Source of the DNA: a virus
IMG/VR virus record: IMGVR_UViG_3300050139_000095
Coordinates: 96,331-160,330 of that record
Strand: one strand, 5' to 3'
Length of the DNA stretch: 64,000 nt
Position numbers and translations under genes: made by a program. The notes beneath the pieces were generated by a model. That model saw nothing but the letters and a program-made list of their open reading frames with translations. It was not told the DNA's origin and made no database searches. Below, in pieces: positions 20,859-28,500 of this stretch (its first letter is position 1; every line of letters starts with the position of its first letter).

Positions 20859-21314
20859 ATGCAAAGTGACATCAAGGAAGCGTTCAAGCGGCTCGGTATA
20901 GATTTGGCGGCCACCAATATTTTGATGACGAAAAATCCTGGCACTCCATCGGATGAGATACGGTGCGTGTGGCTCTACGGAAAAGGGCGCGACAAGGTAA
21001 AGCCTTTCGATCCTCAGAAGAGTGGCAAGTGGCTGATCTTCCATCCAACGAGCGAGATCGACGCGGCGTGGGCCAAGATTTGGAAAGCTTGCGGCAAAAA
21101 GCTTTTGGGATCTGGATGCAAGGTCTCGACGCTTCGCTCGCGCAAGAGTGACGGCAAGCATGTGATCTGTTGCTATACCGATGACTACGAGAACAAAGAG
21201 GACGTGCTCCGCGTGCGATGGGCGCTTTGGGATTTAGGATACCGCTTGCCCCTGTATTACAAATCGGATGAGATGTCTCGTCGTGGAGAGAGTGGCAGTT
21301 TATACAGGGAGTGA
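20859..21314 (+). CDS. UPF0696/Bles03-like (putative phosphothreonine lyase-fold) protein, 151 aa
   Basis: ATG 20859 (an upstream TTG is less likely). The order GKWLIFHPTSEIDAAWAKIW, then a LGSGCKVSTLRS segment, HVICCYTDDYENKEDVLRVR and LPLYYKSDEMSRRG matches the DUF1917/UPF0696 (Bles03-like) pattern, sometimes described as phosphothreonine-lyase-like. The family's biochemical role is unclear. A homolog in a phage next to a phosphatase gene could hint at phospho-protein chemistry, but this is speculative. Confidence 0.55.
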   Translation: MQSDIKEAFKRLGIDLAATNILMTKNPGTPSDEIRCVWLYGKGRDKVKPFDPQKSGKWLIFHPTSEIDAAWAKIWKACGKKLLGSGCKVSTLRSRKSDGKHVICCYTDDYENKEDVLRVRWALWDLGYRLPLYYKSDEMSRRGESGSLYRE

Positions 21315-21317
21315 AAA

Positions 21318-21854
21318 ATGAAATGGCTATGGATAGCTTTGTTTATTCCGTTGGCGGCTTGTGCGAGTAAGGTTGTTCAGAACGATCCGAATGTTCCACT
21401 CGGGAATTATTATCAAGTGACTGGCGATGCGTACTTGTATCGAAGCGCCCAGCCGGATCACGCGGGGATGTTGTGGCTCGCGAACAACGGATTCAAAACA
21501 ATAATCAATGTGAACGACAATTCGAGTGAGATGGCTTCGGAAGCGCAGGACGCACGGGCGCTCGGCATCAATGAGATCCAAGTTCCTTTGGCCAGCTTTG
21601 CAACGCCATCGGACGAAGACATCGCGAAGATTGAACAGAGCATTGATCCAACCGCTGGCAAAATCTTGGTGCATTGCGAACACGGCCAAGACCGCACTGG
21701 ACTCGTGATCGGACTCCATCGCGTTATTGCCGACCGATGGGCCGCGCAAAAAGCGCATGACGAAATGCTCCAATACGGATTTCACACAATTCTGGTTCCA
21801 CTCGACGATTACTTCTGGGACCATTCCAAAGTCATTCCGCAATTTCATAACTAG
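21318..21854 (+). CDS. lipoprotein dual-specificity/tyrosine phosphatase-like, 178 aa
   Basis: MKWLWIALFIPLAACASKVV is a signal peptide with a lipobox (LAAC), so the enzyme would be lipid-anchored in the envelope. The catalytic signature HCEHGQDRTGLV (C-x5-R with His before Cys) is at about residue 121-132, as in dual-specificity phosphatases; the acid loop is likely around PLASFATPSDED. Cysteine phosphatases in this position usually dephosphorylate proteins or phosphoinositides and related small molecules. Immediate downstream neighbour is a papain-like protease. Confidence 0.85.
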   Translation: MKWLWIALFIPLAACASKVVQNDPNVPLGNYYQVTGDAYLYRSAQPDHAGMLWLANNGFKTIINVNDNSSEMASEAQDARALGINEIQVPLASFATPSDEDIAKIEQSIDPTAGKILVHCEHGQDRTGLVIGLHRVIADRWAAQKAHDEMLQYGFHTILVPLDDYFWDHSKVIPQFHN

Positions 21855-21862
21855 GGGGACCT

Positions 21863-22666
21863 ATGCAAAACAGAGTATTAAACTGGACGCCTTCACTTCC
21901 AGATCATCGCGACTTTAAATATTCGATGGTTGAACACGGACACGCGCAAGCTGTCTATCCGTCGAAGGTTGATCTTCGCCCGTTGATGTCACCGATCATG
22001 GATCAAGGCGATCTCGGATCTTGCACCGGCCACGCAGGAGCGGCGGCGGTTGAGTTCCTGGAACTCCAAGAGATCCGCATGAACCTTCCGGTCGGCAAAG
22101 CGCCGCAGGAATATGTGGCCGAGCAATTCGCTCCCGTAAGCCGCTTGTTCATTTACTACAATGAGCGCGTGATCGACGGCACCACTGACCAAGACGCTGG
22201 CGCAAACATGCGTGACGCTTGCACTGTGGCACTGAAGACCGGCATCCCTCGCGAGAGCCTGTGGCAGTACGAAGATTCACTGGCGCTGGTTAAGCCGAAC
22301 GCAGCGGCCTACGCTGAAGCGAAGAACCACAAGATCACGGCTTACTATGCGATCAAGACTTTGCAGGATATGAAGCGTTGTCTCGCGCACGGCTTTCCGT
22401 TCATCTTTGGAATTTCGATTTACGATTCTTTCATGACTGACGCGGTTGCAGCGAGCGGCATCGTTCCGATTCCGAATGCGAATGAGAATCTTTTGGGTGG
22501 TCACGCGCTGACTTGCGTCGGCTATGACGACACCAAGATGATGTTCATTGGTCGGAACTCTTGGGGCAAGGGATGGGGCCAGAGCGGGTACTTCGAGATT
22601 CCGTATGGCTATCTCACGAATCCTGACCTTGCTTCGGATATGTTCACCCTTCGGCGGGTAGCCTAA
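21863..22666 (+). CDS. papain-like (C1) cysteine peptidase, 267 aa
   Basis: Start follows TAGGGGGACCT. Catalytic residues of the papain fold are all visible: Gln in DQGDLGSCTGHAG, catalytic Cys in SCTG (about residue 51), His in GGHALTCVGYDD (about 213), and Asn in FIGRNSWGKGWGQ (about 232). No signal peptide, so it acts in the cytoplasm or is packaged/delivered. There is no long propeptide. Possible roles are host protein cleavage or virion maturation. Coupling to the phosphatase suggests a joint function. Confidence 0.88.
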   Translation: MQNRVLNWTPSLPDHRDFKYSMVEHGHAQAVYPSKVDLRPLMSPIMDQGDLGSCTGHAGAAAVEFLELQEIRMNLPVGKAPQEYVAEQFAPVSRLFIYYNERVIDGTTDQDAGANMRDACTVALKTGIPRESLWQYEDSLALVKPNAAAYAEAKNHKITAYYAIKTLQDMKRCLAHGFPFIFGISIYDSFMTDAVAASGIVPIPNANENLLGGHALTCVGYDDTKMMFIGRNSWGKGWGQSGYFEIPYGYLTNPDLASDMFTLRRVA

Positions 22667-22669
22667 AAA

Positions 22670-22894
22670 GTGACCACCTACTGGGCGCACATCGTAAACA
22701 TCCATTTGTCTGCGCCGGTTCCTAGCAATAAGAACTGGCGTGAGGTTATTCGCAAAGAGGACTTCGATGTTCACCAGGAAAGAGTCAACGTGCGCGAGCG
22801 CCGGTACATGGACATCGACCATGAAAACCGGACGCTCTCGGCGGAGATCCTGCTACTCAAATCCGAGATCAACCGACTAAAAAATACACGGTAA
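22670..22894 (+). CDS. hypothetical coiled-coil protein, 74 aa (GTG start)
   Basis: GTG three bases after the protease stop. The C-terminal half is a strong coiled coil (ENRTLSAEILLLKSEINRLK); the N-terminus has a compact beta segment (YWAHIVNIHLSAPVPSNKNW). No family recognised. It may be a partner of the upstream enzymes. Confidence 0.55.
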   Translation: MTTYWAHIVNIHLSAPVPSNKNWREVIRKEDFDVHQERVNVRERRYMDIDHENRTLSAEILLLKSEINRLKNTR

Positions 22895-22905
22895 GCAGAT
22901 CATGG

Positions 22906-22934
22906 TTGCCATGGTGATCATGATAAAATAATAC
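22906..22934 (+). promoter_or_regulatory. sigma70-like promoter (TTGCCA, 17 bp, TAATAC)
   Basis: TTGCCA at 22906-22911, a 17-base spacer and TAATAC at 22929-22934; the next gene starts at 22958 with ggaggacca. Both hexamers differ from consensus by one or two bases. The clearest host-type promoter in the window. Confidence 0.6.
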
Positions 22935-22957
22935 CTCCAGAAACAAATGGAGGACCA

Positions 22958-23212
22958 ATGAGCAATAAAACGGTAGTGCGCGTCATAGGCGAAGTCATCG
23001 AGCCGGTGGACAATGGCGATCAGCTTTGTCTTCAAAAAGTTACTTATCAACACGGCAACGGCGAGAACGAAGACGGCTTTCGTTTCATTCGCAAAGACAC
23101 TGCCGGTCGCATGAAAGCGCAGCGTGGACAGGCCAACTGCATTTCTCTCGACATGATTAATTTGATGGTGAGCAAATGGAAAGTCGCGCACGGCGGAATC
23201 GCAGTTCCCTAA
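22958..23212 (+). CDS. hypothetical protein, 84 aa
   Basis: Preceded by ggaggacca and by a promoter candidate. Small basic beta-rich protein (MSNKTVVRVIGEVIEPVDNG then GFRFIRKDTAGRMKAQRGQA). Resembles phage-encoded small proteins of unknown role; no motif identified. Confidence 0.65.
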   Translation: MSNKTVVRVIGEVIEPVDNGDQLCLQKVTYQHGNGENEDGFRFIRKDTAGRMKAQRGQANCISLDMINLMVSKWKVAHGGIAVP

Positions 23213-23245
23213 ATTGGGTAACTGATTACCTAAATGGGGGAATGG

Positions 23246-23479
23246 ATGTTTGAAGTTACATCGTTAAATCAGTGTTGGTCTTGGCCGGTGGTTCTACTTG
23301 GTCCCGGCATTGAGATTTTTATGGTCGGGATTTTTGTGGGAGTAATGGGCAATCAGCTATTTGAATTCTTGCGCGTGCTGCGAATGATGAGGGCGCGGAG
23401 AAAGAATATCGTGGCGTCCATTGGCCAGACGGATTACATGCACAAACAATTCGCAGAGAAGGATCGCGAGCATGAGTGA
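23246..23479 (+). CDS. small membrane protein, 77 aa
   Basis: ATG 23246 follows GGGGGAATGG; an ATG 12 bases earlier would put the Shine-Dalgarno inside the gene. Residues about 14-38 (VVLLGPGIEIFMVGIFVGVM) are hydrophobic. The C-terminus is basic (RMMRARRKNIV). Overlaps the methyltransferase gene by 8 bases. Confidence 0.6.
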   Translation: MFEVTSLNQCWSWPVVLLGPGIEIFMVGIFVGVMGNQLFEFLRVLRMMRARRKNIVASIGQTDYMHKQFAEKDREHE

Positions 23480-24122
23480 CGATCATTTGTACCAGCCTTT
23501 GTTCAAGCCGGAGTTAGCCGACGAAGACTTCATGGAGATCGCCAATGTCGGCGCAGGTCTGACGCTGTTGAGTCCTGATCGAATGCACGTTCTCTACTCG
23601 ACTCTTCGCCACGTCATGCAAGCTAATTTGAAAGGCGAAGTGTGGGAGTGCGGAACTTATCGCGGCGGATCTGCGATGGTCATGGCCGCGTATCTGAAGA
23701 AGAATTACATCGCACAGCCGCTGGTGCTGTTCGATACCTTTGATGGAATGCCAGTTACCAACAAGGCAATCGACGAACACAACGAGGGAGATTTTGCTGA
23801 TACCGATTACGAGACCGTGAAAAAGAATTTGGATTATCCGTTCGCGGAAGTGGTGAAGGGATTTATCCCAGACACTTTCAAGGGCCGGGAGTTGGCACGG
23901 ATCTCGATGGCTCACATTGACGTGGACATCTACAATTCTGTCTTGGCGTGCGCGGAATTTATTTATCCAAGACTTTTGTGCGGCGGCATCATGATCTTTG
24001 ACGACTACGGATTCCCAACGTGCCGTGGAGCGCGGAAGGCCGTAGACGAATTTTTCAAGAATCGGATGAGCGTTCCAATCGTTCTGCCAACCGGCCAAGC
24101 TATTGTTTTTAAATCTATCTAA
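23472..24122 (+). CDS. TylF/MycF-family O-methyltransferase, 216 aa
   Basis: ATG 23472. GEVWECGTYRGGSAMVMAAY is the SAM-binding start (acidic E then GxxxGxS-type loop), VLFDTFDGMP and a later MAHIDVDIYNSV (HIDxDxY metal/substrate motif) plus IMIFDDYGFP are hallmark features of the macrocin/sugar O-methyltransferase group. These enzymes methylate sugar hydroxyls. With rhamnose genes at 62-64 kb it suggests decorated sugars, perhaps on virion or host surface. Confidence 0.85.
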   Translation: MSDDHLYQPLFKPELADEDFMEIANVGAGLTLLSPDRMHVLYSTLRHVMQANLKGEVWECGTYRGGSAMVMAAYLKKNYIAQPLVLFDTFDGMPVTNKAIDEHNEGDFADTDYETVKKNLDYPFAEVVKGFIPDTFKGRELARISMAHIDVDIYNSVLACAEFIYPRLLCGGIMIFDDYGFPTCRGARKAVDEFFKNRMSVPIVLPTGQAIVFKSI

Positions 24123-24130
24123 CGGTTCCC

Positions 24131-24159
24131 TTGACAAGTTGTAATGCAAATCTGAACAT
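24131..24159 (+). promoter_or_regulatory. possible promoter with TTGACA -35
   Basis: Perfect TTGACA at 24131-24136 in the 52-base gap after the methyltransferase; with a 16-17 base spacer the -10 would be TGAACA or GAACAT, which is poor. The following gene has gagggggttat ahead of its ATG. Confidence 0.4.
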
Positions 24160-24174
24160 TGTCGAGGGGGTTAT

Positions 24175-24399
24175 ATGCAGAAGGGTTATGAGGGCGGGAT
24201 CTCTAGATCCGCACGTTTTGTTCAGGTCAGTCCGAAGAGTCTCAGGACCATCGCCGATAGGCTTGAAGCCTTGGCGCGAGTGAACTCGAAAGAGTCTGTC
24301 ACTTTTGAATTAACGCCCGACATCACTTTGTACTATGATCCTGGTATAGACTTGTCTCAAGTGCAACCGACTGCCATTCCGTCAACAGGGAGCAAATGA
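24175..24399 (+). CDS. hypothetical protein, 74 aa
   Basis: Preceded by GAGGGGGTTAT. Contains a short helical region (PKSLRTIADRLEALARVNSK) then beta-rich residues (VTFELTPDITLYYDPGID). No recognised family. The stop overlaps the following ATG. Confidence 0.6.
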   Translation: MQKGYEGGISRSARFVQVSPKSLRTIADRLEALARVNSKESVTFELTPDITLYYDPGIDLSQVQPTAIPSTGSK

Positions 24400-24470
24400 A
24401 TCAAGTCCATGTTGTGTGTTGGATTCTTATCGTGTTGTGGATTTTCTTTTGGTGGAAGGGCCACGACTAA
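24396..24470 (+). CDS. membrane micro-protein, 24 aa
   Basis: ATGA-coupled to the upstream gene, TAA at 24468-24470. The product (MNQVHVVCWILIVLWIFFWW plus KGHD) is one Trp-rich hydrophobic helix. The stop-start coupling supports translation. Confidence 0.5.
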   Translation: MNQVHVVCWILIVLWIFFWWKGHD

Positions 24471-24485
24471 AACGCAAAGGCATTT

Positions 24486-24764
24486 ATGCGCAAGGCCCCA
24501 GAGGATTATCTAAGCGTTGGTGTTCAAAAATTGCTCGACTTTCCTGACAGAGCAAAAGCATTTCTCAAAACACATTTGATCGAAGTTAAAGAGATGACCG
24601 TGATGTGGAAGGGCAAACAGCACACCATCAAGTCGGTCACTGACATCGATTGGTTGCCGGACGAGATCGCGGTGTGGGCCGCCAAAGTTCAAATGGGAAC
24701 TGAGATGTGGTGGGCCACAGAAGAAGGCCAGGCAACCATGAGCGCGTTTGAAAAGGTTCGATGA
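24486..24764 (+). CDS. hypothetical protein, 92 aa
   Basis: ATG 24486 with aaaggcattt upstream. Has a Trp-rich end (MWWATEEGQATM) and no known motif. The stop overlaps the next ATG. Confidence 0.55.
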   Translation: MRKAPEDYLSVGVQKLLDFPDRAKAFLKTHLIEVKEMTVMWKGKQHTIKSVTDIDWLPDEIAVWAAKVQMGTEMWWATEEGQATMSAFEKVR

Positions 24765-25012
24765 AGTTTGAACTCCACACCTTTTGGAAGCACACGGACT
24801 GCATGGATCTTTTCCTGTGCGTTCACCACGAGTTTCCGCACGGTAGCGCGACAAGACTTTCGGCTGAGTGGATGCTTCAATGCGCCACAAAGTACATAAC
24901 GGTTCGCGTGGGAAATTACTGGGAGAGCGGCCTTCAGACCGTTGACATCCTGCCAACTGAGTACGAAAAATGGAGACCATATAATCCACGCGGAGTTTAC
25001 TGCGGAGATTGA
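24761..25012 (+). CDS. hypothetical protein, 83 aa
   Basis: ATGA-coupled. Contains Cys/His residues (HTDCMDLFLCVHHEFPHGSA) that could bind metal, and a Pro-Asn-rich end. No family recognised. Confidence 0.6.
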   Translation: MKFELHTFWKHTDCMDLFLCVHHEFPHGSATRLSAEWMLQCATKYITVRVGNYWESGLQTVDILPTEYEKWRPYNPRGVYCGD

Positions 25013-25024
25013 GCGGAGATTGTT

Positions 25025-25309
25025 ATGCACCGTTGGTTTGTCGCATTCAGTTATAGAAAGAATCCAGAGGCCCCGGTCGCGTTCTCGAACTTGGTGTGCT
25101 CGACACCGGACGCTTATTTCAGCTTCGCACACGTTGCGCAGCGGATCGCGGATGACCATCAGTATTCCGATGTGCAAATCATAAACTGGAAGCAATTGCA
25201 GGAGATTGAGTTCTTGGCCTACGAAGGCTGGAAGTCGGATCATGGCGTGCCGCCGACTCGCGACGTTGAGCAAACCTTCGAGGGAGTAGTGCCTGACGAT
25301 TCCAATTGA
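25025..25309 (+). CDS. hypothetical protein, 94 aa
   Basis: ATG 25025 with agcggagattgtt upstream. Mixed alpha/beta (RWFVAFSYRKNPEAPVAFSN; later IEFLAYEGWKSDHGVPPTRD). The stop lies inside dispersed palindrome copy 4. Last gene of the 1-25 kb small-gene region. Confidence 0.6.
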   Translation: MHRWFVAFSYRKNPEAPVAFSNLVCSTPDAYFSFAHVAQRIADDHQYSDVQIINWKQLQEIEFLAYEGWKSDHGVPPTRDVEQTFEGVVPDDSN

Positions 25310-25314
25310 TTGGA
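25301..25314. repeat. dispersed palindrome copy 4 (TCCAATTGATTGGA)
   Basis: Exact core, centre TG; the TGA stop of the upstream gene (25307-25309) lies within it. It begins the control region before the large fibre-like gene. Confidence 0.8.
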
Positions 25315-25505
25315 GAAGTCCAGTTCCGGAAATAAAACGGAACCTCTGTAATAATAAGATCCCAGCAATTTTATGAGGTTGCGCCGATATAAAAAGTAAC
25401 CTCTAATAACCCCTAGTAAAAACGCCTGGTCGTGACCATTCAATTCTCATTGAGATAATTTTGATCGGGCGTTACGATTGTGTGGATATATTGGTAGGGG
25501 GATGG
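25310..25505 (+). promoter_or_regulatory. intergenic control region ahead of the fibre-like gene
   Basis: 196 bases without a gene. Contains palindrome copy 4 (25301-25314), a hairpin GTTCCG-9 bases-CGGAAC near 25323-25343, a dyad GAGGTT (25375-25380)/AACCTC (25398-25403), and an A/T-rich stretch. A weak TTGATC at about 25469 lies ahead of gatatatt. The next gene has gtaggggga directly before its ATG. Probably a terminator-plus-promoter region. Confidence 0.45.
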
Positions 25506-28500
25506 ATGAAACGGATCATTGCGGTTCTCGGCCTATTGTGTTGCGTAATCGCGTGGGCGGGAACTCCGCCACCGCTGATCGGCATCCTTCAAGGCAACGA
25601 GATCAAGTTCTTCGCACCGAACCTAAACATCAATGATGCTGCCAAATTTTTGACTGGCTCCGTAGATCCGACTGCGGTCGCGACGGATGCACCGGCAGGA
25701 TCTTTGTTCCTTCGTTCGACCGGCAATGTGTATGTGAAGTTGGATGCTGGATCGACAGTCAATTGGACTTTGCTCGCGAATAGTTCATCGACCGTGACCA
25801 GTGTTGGACTGGCTCTCGATCCTTCAGTGTTCGCGATCTCAAATTCTCCCGTGGTGAACAGCGGAGTCTTGACCGGCACTTTCATTCCACAGAATCCGAA
25901 TATGATTTTCGCGGGGCCAGCTTCAGGTTCCGCAATCCCGCCCACATTCCGATTGCTCGATCCCTTAGACATTCCTTCTCTTGATGCCTCGAAGATCACA
26001 AGCGGCCAAGGCTCCATCAGCACATCAACTACTGGCGTGACGATTGGCAATGGCGCGTCTTCAACGGTCGGCCCTAACGTCACCGTCGATGTTCAGGCCG
26101 CGAGCGGATCACAGCCTGGGTTACTGACCGCTGCGAATTTCAATACATTCAACGGCGCGGCCACTATGACGAGCGCAGCTTCATCGTCAAATATTTCGAG
26201 CGTGCTGGTTAAGCGCGACATCAGCGGTGGCTTCGCGGCTGGACAAGTATCGACCGGCAGCGTGTTGTTCCGTGACTCTGGCGCGAACGTAATTGGTATT
26301 CAGTCACCATCTGCCGTCTCGACCTATGCACTTATTCTTCCGCCTACGCAGGGAAGTTCAAGTCAGACTCTTTTGAATGACGGCGCTGGAAATTTATCTT
26401 GGGCTTCGATCCTTCCAGCATCTCTTCCCAGCGGTCAGATTTTTATCGGAAGCGTTGGCAATACTGCGACTCCTCAGACCATCAGTGGCGACGTTGTTTC
26501 GATCACGAATGGTGGAGTGACCACGCTTAAGAACACGGGAACTCCTGGTGCGTACTATAAGGTAAACACGGATGCGCAAGGGCGCGTGACCTCTGGCAAC
26601 ACATCATTGATTACTTCTGATCTTCCTGCGCTGACATCCGCATCAATTTGGATTGGTAACGGCTCGAACTCTGCGGCGGTCCAACCACTCACTGGTGACA
26701 TCAGCCTTTCAAATGCTGGCGTTACCGCAGTGAATACCGTTGGTGGATCTTCTGCCGCGAACATTCACTCGGCTGAGTTGGCAGCTAACGCTTCCACAAA
26801 TTTGAATACTTCATCGGCTATTGTCAGACGAGATAGCTCAGGCAATTTTTCTGCGGGAACGATGACTGGAAATGTTACCGGGAATTTAACTGGTAACGTG
26901 ACCGGCAATGTCAGCGGCACGGCTGGAAGCTTTACTGGAGCATTACTCGGTGATGTGACAGGAACTCAGGCATCCACGGTTGTTTCTCTCGTCGGCGGAT
27001 CGTCGGCGGCGAATGTTCACTCGGCTGAACTCGCGGCGAACGCGGCGACAAATATCAATACCGCCAGCACTATCGTCAAGCGCGATGGCTCTGGAAACTT
27101 TTCGGCTGGTGTGATCTCAGGGGCACTGACTGGCAACGTGACCGGAAACGTAAGTGGATCATCCGCGACGTTCACGAGTCCTTTGGTTGGTGATGTAACA
27201 GGCAACCAAGGCTCTACTGTTGTTGGAAAGATTCAAGGCAGCGCGGTGTCTATCACGGCTCCGACTGACGCTCAGTTGTTGATCTGGAACAACGGTCAGA
27301 CAAGATACAATCCAAGTTCATTGAGCGGCGATGCGACGATCACGAATGCAGGTGCCTTGACTGTTGGATCTGTGGGGACTTCTTCCGCGTCCAACATTCA
27401 TTCAGCCGAACTCGCGGCCAATGCTGCCACGAATTTGAATACGATCAGCACGATTGTTAAACGCGACGGCTCTGGAAACTTTTCGGCTGGAACTATCATC
27501 GCGGCCCTGACCGGAAATGTGACTGGTAATGTGAGTGGTTCATCTGGATCATTCACTGGTTCTCTGGTTGGCGATGTGACTGGAAATCAAAGCGCGACTG
27601 TTGTTTCAACTGTCGGCGGATCTTCTGCGGCCAATGTGCATAGCGCCGAACTAGCCGCCAATGCGGCGTCGAGCAATGACACCAGCGGAAATACTATCGT
27701 CAAACGCAGTGGTGGTGCCTTCACTACCGGCGCGGTGACTGCGACTGGTGCGGCGGTGACGGGAGTATCGACCACGGCTTTGACTGTGAACAATACGACT
27801 CTCGTTGCTGATTCATCCAACGGAGCGATTGGAATAAACACGGCACCAGCATCTACTGCGGTACTTGATGTCGTGAATAATTCTGGAGCAACAAAGGCAG
27901 TTCAGATTACTGGCTACGGATCTAACGTAGGATTCCGTGGAAGATTTGCTCGAGGAACTCTTGCAACCCCGACATCCGTATTGCTCGATGACATCATTGA
28001 ATTTATCAGTGGCCGTGGATACGGAGCGACTGGATTTGCGACGGCATCGACTGGATCTATCAATATATCGGCTGGCGCAAACTTCACTGACTCATCAATG
28101 CCGACGTACATTTCACTGAGCACAACGCCAGTTTCATCGGTAACAAGTGCAGAGGCCATGCGAGTCAACTCAACTGGTAACGTGTTGATCGGCAAGACAA
28201 CCGATGATGCCACCAACAAGCTTCAGGTGAATGGTTCAGCGTCGGTTACGAATGAGAAGATCGCCGGAACGGCTGGCGCTGGGTATATCAATTTCAACAA
28301 TCAATCTTCAGCGGCTCCGAATCCAACAACCAGTGTAAATTTGTTTGCCAATACTTCTGGCCACCTAAGCATGATCGAGAGCGGAAGCTTCATCGGATCA
28401 TTCAGTCTCGCGAACTTGACTGCGAACCGCACGTACACTTTGCCTGATACCAGTGGAACATTTGCTTTCGCGGTAAACTTCGGTGGAGATTTCGGTACTG

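Noticed and set aside
25589-26083. minus-strand frame inside the fibre-like gene
   Set aside because: Antisense of a repetitive beta-rich gene; no ribosome-binding site or family.
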